A DNA stretch of 44,107 nt from Janthinobacterium sp. ROICE36 (GTDB lineage: Bacteria > Pseudomonadota > Gammaproteobacteria > Burkholderiales > Burkholderiaceae_D): contig NZ_PEBS01000048.1 in assembly GCF_002869965.1 (NCBI RefSeq), forward strand, positions 1 to 44,107. The letters run 5' to 3'. The notes under the pieces are model-generated. The model was given only the letters and a program-made list of their open reading frames with translations. It ran no database searches and was not told the DNA's origin. Shown in pieces: positions 25,396 to 33,351 of this stretch; position 1 is the stretch's first letter, and the number at the start of each line of letters is the position of its first letter. The position numbers were made by a program, and so were the translations under genes.

Positions 25396-27504
25396 ATGAC
25401 TATGCAAAGCTGCAAATACTACGCTTTCGTTGGCGCACTGGCGCTGTTGTGCGGCGTGGCGCAAGCCACTTCCGCTCCCTCTCCTGCGCTGGCCGCGCGC
25501 TTGGCGGACTTCGACGGCTGGGTGGCCCAGCGCATGGCCACGCAGCGCTTGCCGGGCATCACCGTCGGTTTTAGCCAGGGCGAGGTGGAGTGGGTAAAAG
25601 GTTATGGCTATGCCGACCTGGAAAACCGCGTGCCGGCCACGGCTCGCTCCAGCTACCGGCTGGCGTCCGTCACTAAGCCCATGACGGCGGTGGCTGTCCT
25701 GCAACTGGTCGAACAGGGCAAGATCGACCTGGACGCGCCCGTGCAAACCTATGTGCCGTATTTCCCCGTCAAAGCATTTCCCATCACGGTGCGCCAATTG
25801 CTGGGCCACTTGGGCGGCATCGACGCCTACCGCGACAGCAAGGTGGAGCAGCATTTCAAGGAACACAAGGATACGCGCCAGTCCATCGCCGTCTTCGCGC
25901 AGTTCGAGTTGATCGCTGAACCGGGCACGCGCTTCCGCTACACCAGCTATGGCTACAACTTGCTGGGCGCCGTCATCGAGGGTGCCTCGGGCGAAAGCTA
26001 TGGCGCTTACATGCGGCGCCACGTGTGGGGGCCGCTGGGCATGGACGCCACTGTCATGGACGACCCGGACGCCGTGATCGCCCATCGCGTGCGGGGCTAC
26101 CGGCTGGACGGCCAGGAATGGAAAAACTCGGAATTCGTCGATATCAGCAGCCGCTTTTCGGCCGGCGGCACGCGCAGCAGCGTGCCCGACATGCTGGCGT
26201 TCGGCAGGGGCGTCCACGAAGGAAAGATCCTGTCGGCGGCCAGCGTGGCTGCCATGGTGCAGCCGATGGCCACGCGCGCGGGCCGCTTGACGCACTATGG
26301 CATGGGCTGGGAAATTTCCCCCACGGGCGGGCGTTACGCCATCGCGCACAGCGGCCAGCAGCCGGAAACCGTCACCTATCTGTACATCTTTCCCTCGCGC
26401 AAACTGACCATTGCCGTGGCCGCCAATCTCGAACGTATCAATCCTGAAGGCTTCGTGCAGCGCCTGTTCGAGGTCGTCACGGGCGAGCCGTGGCAGCTCA
26501 ATACGTATATCGCCGAGGCCGGCGCGCAGCGCGCTTACCAGGTGGCGCAAGGCCTGTTCGAGGAGGGCAGGGCGTACGCCGAGCGCACGCGCCAGCCTTA
26601 TGCCGATGTCGTCGCCACGCGCGAGGCATTCACGCAGATCAACCGCCAGGCGCTGGCGCCGGACGCCAGGGCGGCGCGCGCCTACATCGAGGCGGCCCGC
26701 CATCCCGCCGGCGCAAGCGTCTTCCTGGTGGCCGGTGCCAGCATGGCCGAGGCGCTGCGCCAGTCGGGCGCCGACCTGGACACCTACTCGCGCAGCGGCG
26801 CGCTGGCGTTTGCGCGCGACTATATTCTGTTGTCGCAAGGAACAAAGGACGGCAGCTTGCCCCGCTTCGATCCCGCCTTCGAGCAAGCCATCGTGGCCCT
26901 GGCCGCCAGCTGGGACCGCACGGCCGCCATCGCCTGGCCAGCCGCCTCCGCCTCCATCGCCGCACTCGATAGCCAGCTGCGCACAGCCTTCCGCGGCCAG
27001 CGCGCCTATCCCGATTTCGTGCCCGAACTGCTGGAACTGGCGCAAGCGTCGGCCGCGCGCGGCGAGGCGGAGGTGGCGCTGGCGGCCAGCCGCCTGGCCG
27101 TGGCGCTGTATCCGCTCAGCGACCGCGCACATGCGCTGCAAGGCTTGATCTCGCTGCGCGCCGGCAACACGGATGCCGCCATTGCCGCCCTGCACCTGGC
27201 GCTGGCCCGCGACCCGCTGGGCGCGGCCAGTCCGGCGGCGCTGAACCTGGAAGCCTACCGCCTGAAAGGCAGCGGCGCCGTGGCGCAAGGCATGGCCGTG
27301 CTGCAGGCGGCCGTCAGCCTGCATCCGCGCGACGCGAATCTGCAGGACAGCCTGGCCGAGTTTTATGTGGAGCAAGGCTTGCGCCCGCAGGCGGTGGCAG
27401 CGTATCGCCAGGCGCTGCAACTCGATCCCCGCTATCCGGGCGCCGTGGGGGCGAGGGCGGCGATCATTCGCCTGGGTGGCGAGACGAAGGCGCTGGCGCC
27501 TTAG
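25396..27504 (+). CDS. Beta-lactamase-fold serine hydrolase with C-terminal TPRs
   Basis: A 702-residue exported protein. Signal peptide (about 1-26, ending VAQA-TSA), then a class C beta-lactamase/esterase domain (about 30-375) with the nucleophile in SVTK (Ser91, Lys94), Tyr182 in YTS, where many relatives have YSN, and HSG (His318). The region about 375-550 is helical without a known signature, and about 550-700 reads as TPR-like repeats (AHALQGLISLRAGNTDAAIA, DNLQDSL-like and EQGLRPQAVAAYRQALQLDP). It probably hydrolyses an ester or peptide in the periplasm and binds a partner through the TPRs. ATG 25396 or 25402 may be used; neither has a strong ribosome site. It is divergent from the LytTR operon. 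Confidence 0.88.
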   Translation: MTMQSCKYYAFVGALALLCGVAQATSAPSPALAARLADFDGWVAQRMATQRLPGITVGFSQGEVEWVKGYGYADLENRVPATARSSYRLASVTKPMTAVAVLQLVEQGKIDLDAPVQTYVPYFPVKAFPITVRQLLGHLGGIDAYRDSKVEQHFKEHKDTRQSIAVFAQFELIAEPGTRFRYTSYGYNLLGAVIEGASGESYGAYMRRHVWGPLGMDATVMDDPDAVIAHRVRGYRLDGQEWKNSEFVDISSRFSAGGTRSSVPDMLAFGRGVHEGKILSAASVAAMVQPMATRAGRLTHYGMGWEISPTGGRYAIAHSGQQPETVTYLYIFPSRKLTIAVAANLERINPEGFVQRLFEVVTGEPWQLNTYIAEAGAQRAYQVAQGLFEEGRAYAERTRQPYADVVATREAFTQINRQALAPDARAARAYIEAARHPAGASVFLVAGASMAEALRQSGADLDTYSRSGALAFARDYILLSQGTKDGSLPRFDPAFEQAIVALAASWDRTAAIAWPAASASIAALDSQLRTAFRGQRAYPDFVPELLELAQASAARGEAEVALAASRLAVALYPLSDRAHALQGLISLRAGNTDAAIAALHLALARDPLGAASPAALNLEAYRLKGSGAVAQGMAVLQAAVSLHPRDANLQDSLAEFYVEQGLRPQAVAAYRQALQLDPRYPGAVGARAAIIRLGGETKALAP

Positions 27505-27927
27505 ATGATTTACGTATAAACGAGGGTGAAAAGATTTCTTTTTGAACATGATGGCATCACAGTCGGATGGGCCATGCGGCATGCCATCAGCGCAATCCCA
27601 TGCCGCCCCGTCTTCGCTTCGCCGTCCTGTCATTGACCAGCATCGCCTTCACGCAGGCGGTGCAAGCGGACCAGCTGGCCGCCATCAAGGCGAAGGGCGC
27701 GCCGGACTGCCGTACCCCGGACATGGACGAGCCGAACAGTTTCATCTGATGACCATCGCTGCCGGCTCCATTTCGGTGGCCGCCAGCATCTCCACGTGGC
27801 TGGGCAAGATGGCGTATCCGCATGATTGAGCAACTGTGTGCGCAGGCGTACAGTCTGCGGGTGCCGTTCGGCGCACGCTATCGTAGCGGCGCACGGTGCG
27901 CCAGCAGCCGACCAGGAGGGCCATATC
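27505..27927. other. Intergenic stretch holding only a gene remnant
   Basis: The 423 bases between the serine hydrolase and the glycine-zipper gene contain a short open frame related to amino-acid ABC binding proteins (27600-27749, listed separately). The bases from 27750 to 27900 continue as unremarkable GC-rich sequence in which I see no gene, repeat or terminator. AGGAGGG before 27928 is the ribosome site of the next gene. Confidence 0.5.
27600..27749 (+). pseudogene. N-terminal remnant of an amino-acid ABC binding protein
   Basis: A 49-residue frame encodes a signal peptide (MPPRLRFAVLSLTSIAFTQA) followed by ADQLAAIKAKGAPDCRTPD and DEPNSFI, which matches the start of family 3 amino-acid binding proteins (usually LAAIKAKGxLxCGxxGTDEPNSF). 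It then stops at TGA, with roughly 230 residues missing. There is no ribosome site worth the name. It is best read as a gene broken by deletion; a short secreted peptide is less likely. Confidence 0.55.
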
Positions 27928-28482
27928 ATGTCACGCATCATCGCAGGTCATTTTCAGTTGCAGGAACAGATAGACGCCGCGCGCGTCGCCCTGAACCAGG
28001 CGGGCTTTCCCGACAGCCGCATCAGTGCTTTTTTTGTCAGCCAGCCGGGCCAGCACGACTTGCACGCGCTCGGTGGCGACCGCGACATGTCGCCCGGCGC
28101 CAAAGAGACGCCGGAAGGTGTGGTGGAAGGCGTGACCGTCGGGGCTGCCGTGGGCGCAGGCATCGGCGCCGCCGCCACGCTGGCGACGGGGCCGCTGGGC
28201 CCGGTGGTGGGGGCGCTGCTGGGCGCCCACGTGGGCTCGCTCTACAGTTTCAACAAGATGAAGGAGGCTGGCGAGCCCGAGGATAATGGCGAAAACCGCC
28301 GTCAGCCACGGCATCCTGGCATGCTGATCGCCGTCGCGCTGGGCGGCCTCGACGAGCGTGAACGGGCGCTCGAGGCGCTGCACCGGCTGGGCGCCGAGCA
28401 CATCGAGGAAGCGGAAGGCAAGATCGCCAATGGCGACTGGCACGACTTCGATCCGCTCAGCATTCCCGTGCTGGTGGCGTGA
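27928..28482 (+). CDS. Glycine-zipper protein with two related halves, function unknown
   Basis: A 184-residue protein. The first part (MSRIIAGHFQLQEQIDAARV to SAFFVSQPG) and the last (GMLIAVALGGLDERERALEA to IEEAEGKI) share a strand-helix-strand plan like the fold of general-stress and ferredoxin-like modules. Between them residues about 66-100 form a glycine zipper (GVTVGAAVGAGIGAAATL, GPVVGALLGAHVG) that could insert in or cross a membrane. AGGAGGG seven bases before ATG 27928 gives a firm start. It stands alone upstream of an unrelated small gene. Similar proteins are annotated only as hypothetical, as far as I know. Confidence 0.75.
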   Translation: MSRIIAGHFQLQEQIDAARVALNQAGFPDSRISAFFVSQPGQHDLHALGGDRDMSPGAKETPEGVVEGVTVGAAVGAGIGAAATLATGPLGPVVGALLGAHVGSLYSFNKMKEAGEPEDNGENRRQPRHPGMLIAVALGGLDERERALEALHRLGAEHIEEAEGKIANGDWHDFDPLSIPVLVA

Positions 28483-28678
28483 ATCGGCGCACCTGCCGTG
28501 CAAGATGTATAAATGCCGCGCAGCACGAAATGTAGGTATGATACTTGTCAGTATTCGTAATTATTGGTAAACAATGCCGACAGGGATAGTTTCCGTGCGC
28601 CCGAAGTGACACTGGACCCAGGTGACTGCCTGCAGTACTTGCCTCGCATGCTAACGAGTATGGATAGGAGGGCGCGTC

Positions 28679-29038
28679 ATGACACAGGCATGGTTCATTC
28701 TGACACGGGCCGACGGGCGCGACATCTGCGCGCCTTCGCCAGCACAGCTGGCCGATGCGCTGGCCGAAGTCTACCGCGGCAGCGCCATCACGCCGGATGG
28801 CAGCCAGGCCGCCGTCGTGTTGCGCTTTGGCTACGACGATGGCTTGATGTATCAGGTCGAGGTCGCTAGCGGAGGCGAAGTCACTTTCGAAGAATGGTCG
28901 GACCGCGATTGCGAAATCGCCCTGGCCAGTCCGCGCCACATGTCAGCCCTGCCGCAGGACGATGCACTCCAGCTGTGGCAGTGGCTGGCGCAGCGCCAGG
29001 TGGCGAAGATCCGCAGCCAGCCCTGGCAGGGCGGCTAG
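28679..29038 (+). CDS. Small acidic protein of unknown function
   Basis: A 119-residue soluble, acidic protein without signal peptide or membrane helix. It reads as an alternation of strands and helices (AWFILTRADGRDICAPSPAQ, AVVLRFGYDDGLMYQVEVAS, FEEWSDRDCEIALAS) and resembles no family I can name. AGGAGGG six bases before ATG 28679 makes the start secure. The 196-base upstream gap has TATGAT at 28537-28542 as a possible -10. It converges with the universal stress protein gene 21 bases downstream. Confidence 0.7.
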   Translation: MTQAWFILTRADGRDICAPSPAQLADALAEVYRGSAITPDGSQAAVVLRFGYDDGLMYQVEVASGGEVTFEEWSDRDCEIALASPRHMSALPQDDALQLWQWLAQRQVAKIRSQPWQGG

Positions 29039-29059
29039 CCCTGCCATTTTCCTCATGGC

Positions 29060-29926
29060 TTAGTGCGCCATCAGCACGGGGATCGTCATGCTTTGCAAAA
29101 TCGTGCGCGTGACGCCGCCCAGGATGGTTTCGCGCAGGCGCGAATGGCCATACGCTCCCATCACCAGCAAGTCGGCCGACAGGTCGGAGGCCTGCGACAG
29201 CAGTGTTTCGCCGATATCGCCACGCCGCACGCCACCGCCATCGAGCAAATGCAGACGCGCTTCCACACCGTGGCGCGCCAGGTAGTGCCTCAGTTCGGCG
29301 CCCGGCTGTTCGCCATGCTCGGCGGCATGCACCTGGGCGTCGAAGATGGCCACGTGGACTTGCCCGGCGCGCTGCAGCAGGGGCAGGGCGGCGGTCACGG
29401 CGCGGCTCGCTTCCTTGCTGGCATTCCAGGAGATGAGCACATTGCGCGCGGCCGCCGGCGGCGCCAGCAGCGGCAGCGGCGGCGCATACGGCACGATCAA
29501 CACGGGGCGGCCCGAATGCAGCAGCACGTAGGCGGGAAAGTCGCGCATCACGGACGGCGATTTATCCTTGGCATTGTATTGGCTGATCACCACCAGGTCC
29601 GCATAGCGGGCCAGCAGGCTGATGCCGCCCGCCGCCTCGTCGTCGATCACGCGCTGTTCGAACGAGGCGACGCCGGCCGCGCGCACCTGCGCCTCGAAAC
29701 CGTCGAGGGCGCGCGTCGCCCGTTCTCTCAGGAAATTGAGGTGCAGACTCAGGTTTGGGTCGGCATCGAGATCGGGCTGGTTCTGATACAGCAGGCGCGA
29801 CATGCCCGTCAGCGCCACGCCCGTCAGGTGGCCGCCGCAAGCCTGGGCGATGCTGGCGGCCGCTTCAATGCGGGCGGCGCGCCCGGCGCTGTCGTCGATG
29901 TGCAGCAATACGGTTTTATACGTCAT
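29060..29926 (-). CDS. Tandem-domain universal stress protein
   Basis: A 288-residue cytoplasmic protein of two UspA domains (about 1-147 and 160-288). The second keeps the ATP-binding pattern GAYGHSRLRETILGGVTRTI (Gly-x2-Gly-x9-Gly-Thr); the first lacks it (SQYNAKDKSPSVMRDFPAYV), so probably only the C-terminal half binds nucleotide. GAGAGGA precedes ATG 29926. Such proteins help survival in stress and starvation. It is divergent from phbB with a 168-base gap. Confidence 0.92.
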   Translation of the reverse strand: MTYKTVLLHIDDSAGRAARIEAAASIAQACGGHLTGVALTGMSRLLYQNQPDLDADPNLSLHLNFLRERATRALDGFEAQVRAAGVASFEQRVIDDEAAGGISLLARYADLVVISQYNAKDKSPSVMRDFPAYVLLHSGRPVLIVPYAPPLPLLAPPAAARNVLISWNASKEASRAVTAALPLLQRAGQVHVAIFDAQVHAAEHGEQPGAELRHYLARHGVEARLHLLDGGGVRRGDIGETLLSQASDLSADLLVMGAYGHSRLRETILGGVTRTILQSMTIPVLMAH

Positions 29927-30094
29927 GGCCTGTCCTCTCGCTATGCATTAGCGGCCATTCTGGCACAGACCGGGGCGTCGGCCGCGCACGACTGCATCAG
30001 GCTGAGCACTTGATCTGGCGCAAAGCTGGCGATAAAAACTGCTCCTACACTTGATCGCACGCAGAACAACCATAACAAGCGGGGAGAGACAGCA

Positions 30095-30841
30095 ATGAAG
30101 GAACAAAAGGTAGCGCTGGTCACGGGCGGCATGGGTGGCCTGGGCACGGCCTTGTGCCGGCGCCTGCATGCGGCGGGCTTTGCCGTCGTGGCGGCGCACA
30201 CCCCGGGCAATGCGCGCGTGGAAAGCTGGCTCGACGGGCAGCAGGCGCAGCAGTATTATTTTCATCCGCTGGCCATCGATGTGGGCGATTTCGATGCCTG
30301 CAGCGAAGCCGTGGCAAGCGTGCTGTCGCAGTTCGGCCGCATCGACGTGCTGGTCAACAACGCCGGCATCACGCGCGACCAAAGCATGCGCAAGATGGAA
30401 TTGCCGCACTGGGCCGAGGTCATGCGCACCAATCTCGACAGCCTGTTCAACATGAGCAAGCAGGTGCTCGAACCCATGCTGGCTAACCGCTGGGGCCGCA
30501 TCATCAACATCTCGTCCGTGAATGGCCAGAAGGGCGCGTTTGGCCAGTGTAATTACGCGGCCGCCAAGGCGGGCGTGCATGGCTTCAGCAAGGCGCTGGC
30601 GCTGGAAGTGGCGCGCCACGGCATCACCGTCAACACGGTTTCGCCCGGCTACCTGCGCACGCAGATGGTGACAGCCGTGCCGGCCGATATCCTGGAAACG
30701 AAGATCCTGCCGCAGATTCCCCTGGGTCGCCTGGGCGAGCCGGACGAGGTCGCTGCCCTGGTGGCTTACCTGGCGTCCGACGAGGCGGCATTCGTCACGG
30801 GCGCGAATATTGCCATCAATGGCGGACAGCACATGAGCTAA
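30095..30841 (+). CDS. phbB: Acetoacetyl-CoA reductase (NADPH), PHB synthesis
   Basis: A 248-residue short-chain dehydrogenase. It carries the cofactor loop TGGMGGLG, NNAG, INISSVNGQKG and the catalytic pair Tyr154-x3-Lys158 in NYAAAKAG. The sequence is of the PhaB/PhbB kind (MRKMELPHWAEVMRTNLDS, VSPGYLRTQMV), reducing acetoacetyl-CoA to (R)-3-hydroxybutyryl-CoA, the monomer of polyhydroxybutyrate. No synthase or thiolase gene is beside it, so it stands apart from a pha operon. The ribosome site GGGGAGAG lies just before ATG 30095. A 3-oxoacyl-ACP reductase role is the main alternative. Confidence 0.9.
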   Translation: MKEQKVALVTGGMGGLGTALCRRLHAAGFAVVAAHTPGNARVESWLDGQQAQQYYFHPLAIDVGDFDACSEAVASVLSQFGRIDVLVNNAGITRDQSMRKMELPHWAEVMRTNLDSLFNMSKQVLEPMLANRWGRIINISSVNGQKGAFGQCNYAAAKAGVHGFSKALALEVARHGITVNTVSPGYLRTQMVTAVPADILETKILPQIPLGRLGEPDEVAALVAYLASDEAAFVTGANIAINGGQHMS

Positions 30842-31017
30842 GCAAACCGAGTCAAACAAGCGTGCAGCTTGCAGCAGGGCAATGGCAGTAGAGGGGACCC
30901 GTCCATCCAGCCGGCACACAGAGGCTGGCGGGGGACGACAGGCAGCATGGCAGCGCGGATGGAAAGCAGGGTGCGGGGCAGCGATACCTTGCCCCTTTGC
31001 CTTGCCGCAGCACCAAG

Positions 31018-31395
31018 TCAGCGCTGGGTTTTTTCCAGCCGCGTCTGGCAATCGATACACAGGCGCGCTTCGGGACGCGCATTCAGGCGCGACAGGCCGA
31101 TGGCTTCGCCGCAGTTGTCGCACAGGCCGTAGCTGCCATCGGCAAACTTGGCCAGCGCGTGCTTGATGATGGCCAGCTGCGCCAGCTTGTGCTCGGCCGC
31201 TTCGCTGACGAGGGCGTTCAAGGTGCGCACGCTGGCGTTGTCGGCAGGCGAGGCTTCGATTTCATTGAGCAGCGAGGCGCGCGCATCCGCTTCGGCCGCT
31301 TCGTTTTCGATCTGTTCCAGCAACGCCAGCTTGCGTTGCTCCAGCGCCCCCTGCAAGCGCTGCAACTGGTCTTGCGGCAATCCATTCATGGCCAT
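31018..31395 (-). CDS. TraR/DksA family zinc-finger protein
   Basis: A 125-residue protein: an N-terminal coiled coil (LQRLQGALEQRKLALLEQIE) and a C-terminal four-Cys zinc finger, CDNCGEAIGLSRLNARPEA then CIDC. DksA-like proteins insert the coiled coil into the RNA polymerase secondary channel and tune transcription with ppGpp. The acidic tip of true DksA (DxxDxA) is not evident (ASPADNASVR instead), so it is a paralogue. ATG 31395 or 31389 can serve as start; a longer frame to 31491 overlaps another gene and lacks support. Confidence 0.88.
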   Translation of the reverse strand: MAMNGLPQDQLQRLQGALEQRKLALLEQIENEAAEADARASLLNEIEASPADNASVRTLNALVSEAAEHKLAQLAIIKHALAKFADGSYGLCDNCGEAIGLSRLNARPEARLCIDCQTRLEKTQR

Positions 31396-31451
31396 TACCC
31401 GGTAGAAGCTACTCCCCTCATGGTAGTCCAAGATTGGCCGCTCTGCTTGCG

Positions 31452-31920
31452 CTACTGCCCGCGCCGCGTTTGATGCGGCGCAGGCAGGCATGGGCTGTTG
31501 TATGCTGGTTCTTTCAGACAGTTGACCATCCAGGCCACGCCGAACTGGTCTTTCAGCATGCCGAAGCGCTTGGCCCAGAACGTTTCCGCCAGCGGCATCT
31601 GGATGTTGCCGTCACGCGCCAGTGCGTCGAACGCCCGTTCCGCTGCCTTCGGCGTATCGCGGGTCAGGCAGACGCAGCAGCCACTCATGCCCTTGGCGCC
31701 ATCCTCGGTGCAGCCGCCGTCCGAGCCCATCAGCATGGTGGTTCCCAGCTGCACGGAGCCGTGCATGATCTTGTCGTTCCAGTCTTCCTTGACTTGCTCC
31801 TGGCCCGGCGAGCCGCGAAACGGCATCAGGCACAGGGTTTGTGCCATGCAGGTGCTGGCGGTAATATTCCAGCGCTTGCGCGCAATTGCCATTGAATTGC
31901 AAATACGCTTCGCTACGCTG
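31452..31920 (-). pseudogene. Frameshifted PhnB-type VOC family gene
   Basis: The two halves of a PhnB-like (glyoxalase/VOC, DUF1338-unrelated) protein lie in different frames. The first reads SEAYLQFNGNCAQALEYYRQ from about 31914 and the second CLMPFRGSPGQEQVKEDWND to ETFWAKRFGMLKDQFGVAWM and the stop at 31452. They meet near 31834-31839, where one extra base in a CCC run shifts the frame. The 5' end also lacks a start codon: GAGGAGACCCTCAGCGTAGC has a ribosome site but AG where ATG would be expected, as if one T were lost. Read with both lesions repaired, the protein would have the normal length of about 150 residues. A sequencing error at either site is possible. Confidence 0.75.
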
Positions 31921-31998
31921 AGGGTCTCCTCTGGTCGCCCCGCCGGCACGATTGTCATGCGGGACGTCCCAGTATAGGCGCTCGCTGGCCAATTTCAA

Positions 31999-32472
31999 TC
32001 AGTCCGGCGCCATCTCTTGCAGCCGTTCACGCACCTTGCCCAGGGTGCCGAGGATGCGCTCGGGATTGCCTGCCAGGACGGCGCTGCCCAGGTGCAACAA
32101 GCTCGTCGCCAGGCTGATCCAGTGCCGCACGTCGTCGTTGCGGGCGATGCGTAAGCGCACCGTGTCGAGCAGGCCGCTGAGCTGGCGCTGCGCCGTTTCC
32201 AGGCCGGCCACCGTGTGCCCGGCGGCATCGGCATACAGCTGGTTGGCTTGCTGGCGCAGGGCCACTTCCAGCGCGAAGACGGCTTGCGCCTGACTGTGGC
32301 TGATGCCGTTTGCTCCCTGGCTGGCGCGCTTGCGGATGGCGCGCATGACGGCGCCGTGCAGGGTGACGGCCGCCTGCGACAGGCTGTCGGCCAGTTGCTC
32401 GACGCGCATGGCGCTGCTGAGCGCCGCTTCGCGGCGTTCGCCGCTGCTGCTCCTGTCTACCGATCCGTCCAT
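31999..32472 (-). CDS. Helical protein of unknown function, operon with lipoprotein
   Basis: A 157-residue soluble protein, almost wholly helical (SSAMRVEQLADSLSQAAVTL, LEVALRQQANQLYADAAG, ETAQRQLSGLLDTVRLRI). No signal peptide and no family recognised. GGAGG four bases before ATG 32472 supports the start. It overlaps the 3' end of the upstream lipoprotein gene by 16 bases, so the two are translationally linked and likely act together. Confidence 0.65.
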   Translation of the reverse strand: MDGSVDRSSSGERREAALSSAMRVEQLADSLSQAAVTLHGAVMRAIRKRASQGANGISHSQAQAVFALEVALRQQANQLYADAAGHTVAGLETAQRQLSGLLDTVRLRIARNDDVRHWISLATSLLHLGSAVLAGNPERILGTLGKVRERLQEMAPD

Positions 32473-33263
32473 CTTGCCTCCATGGTGGTGAGGGTGGCAG
32501 CGAGGTGGGCATGGTCGCGCCCCAGTGCCGCCAGTTGCCGGCGCGCCAGCGTATGGCGCAGGCCAAGCAGGCGGTATTCTTCAGTTTTGCTTTGCTGCAT
32601 GTTTTTCGCCAGCACCGCCAGCAGGCGCTGCTGCGGCGTGTCGGCATACGCGATTTCCACGTCGAGCAAACCGAGCACCATGTCGCGCTCGTTGTCGCCG
32701 CTCTTGTCGTACAGCGCCAGCAAGCTGTCGAGCGCGGCCAGCAAGGCTTGCAGCGGCGCGTCGCCGTCGTGCAGCACTTGCGCCAGGTGCGCGTGTTGAC
32801 TGGCCGCGCCGCCCAGGCGCGCGAGTTGCTGCAGCAGCAAGGTGTAGGCGCTGACATGGCGGTCGTCGATGCCGCTGCCCGGCCAGGCGCGGATGGCGGC
32901 GCCGGCACTGGCCAGTTCCGGCTGCACATCATAGGCATCGGCTTGCGCCAGCCGGCCCAGCGCTTGCAGGTACAGGCGCACGGCCTGCGCCAGGCGCGCG
33001 ACATCGGCTTGCGCGGCGCGGCGCTGCGCATCGAGCAGGCGTTCGCGCGCGTCTTCGACGGGTGACAGATAGGGGCGGGCGCGCTGATAGCTGTCCACAT
33101 GGCGCTGCGACAGTTCGCTGAAGGCGTTCACAGCATCGGTGCCGGCGGCCAGGGCGCGCACTTGCGCCAGCTCGGGGCGCGCGGTGGCGCAGCCGCCCAG
33201 CACAATCACCAGGCAGAGGTTCAGGCCAAGGGCGCGGCGAAGGCGGGCGGGCAGGGCGGACAC
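32457..33263 (-). CDS. Helical lipoprotein of unknown function
   Basis: A 268-residue predicted lipoprotein: signal peptide MSALPARLRRALGLNLCLVI with the lipobox VLGGC (Cys25), then an all-helical mature part (AVNAFSELSQRHVDSYQRAR, DARERLLDAQRRAAQADVAR, LAQAVRLYLQALGRLAQA). The start is GTG 33263, with GAGAGG directly upstream. It heads a two-gene operon with the helical protein at 31999-32472. No family recognised; the helical repeats suggest a coiled-coil or spectrin-like periplasmic protein. Confidence 0.75.
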   Translation of the reverse strand: MSALPARLRRALGLNLCLVIVLGGCATARPELAQVRALAAGTDAVNAFSELSQRHVDSYQRARPYLSPVEDARERLLDAQRRAAQADVARLAQAVRLYLQALGRLAQADAYDVQPELASAGAAIRAWPGSGIDDRHVSAYTLLLQQLARLGGAASQHAHLAQVLHDGDAPLQALLAALDSLLALYDKSGDNERDMVLGLLDVEIAYADTPQQRLLAVLAKNMQQSKTEEYRLLGLRHTLARRQLAALGRDHAHLAATLTTMEARWTDR

Positions 33264-33351
33264 GTTACCTCTCGACAGGAAATACTGTATGGAAAGGTAT
33301 TGTGGTACCGGCCTGCGCCGCCCGCCTTGTGCGGGCGCAAGCGTGCTGCGA

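Noticed and set aside
25393..27633. 746-codon open frame on the minus strand
   Set aside because: It is the antisense of the serine hydrolase gene; the sense frame carries a signal peptide and catalytic motifs, and the antisense protein is a Gly/Arg/His/Gln-rich mixture without domains.
27542..27829. 95-codon plus-strand frame overlapping the binding-protein remnant
   Set aside because: The overlapping frame at 27600 carries the recognisable signal peptide and family residues; this one is a shadow.
30852..31166. Short open frames between phbB and the DksA-like gene
   Set aside because: None has a ribosome site or recognisable protein character; they overlap each other and the zinc-finger gene.
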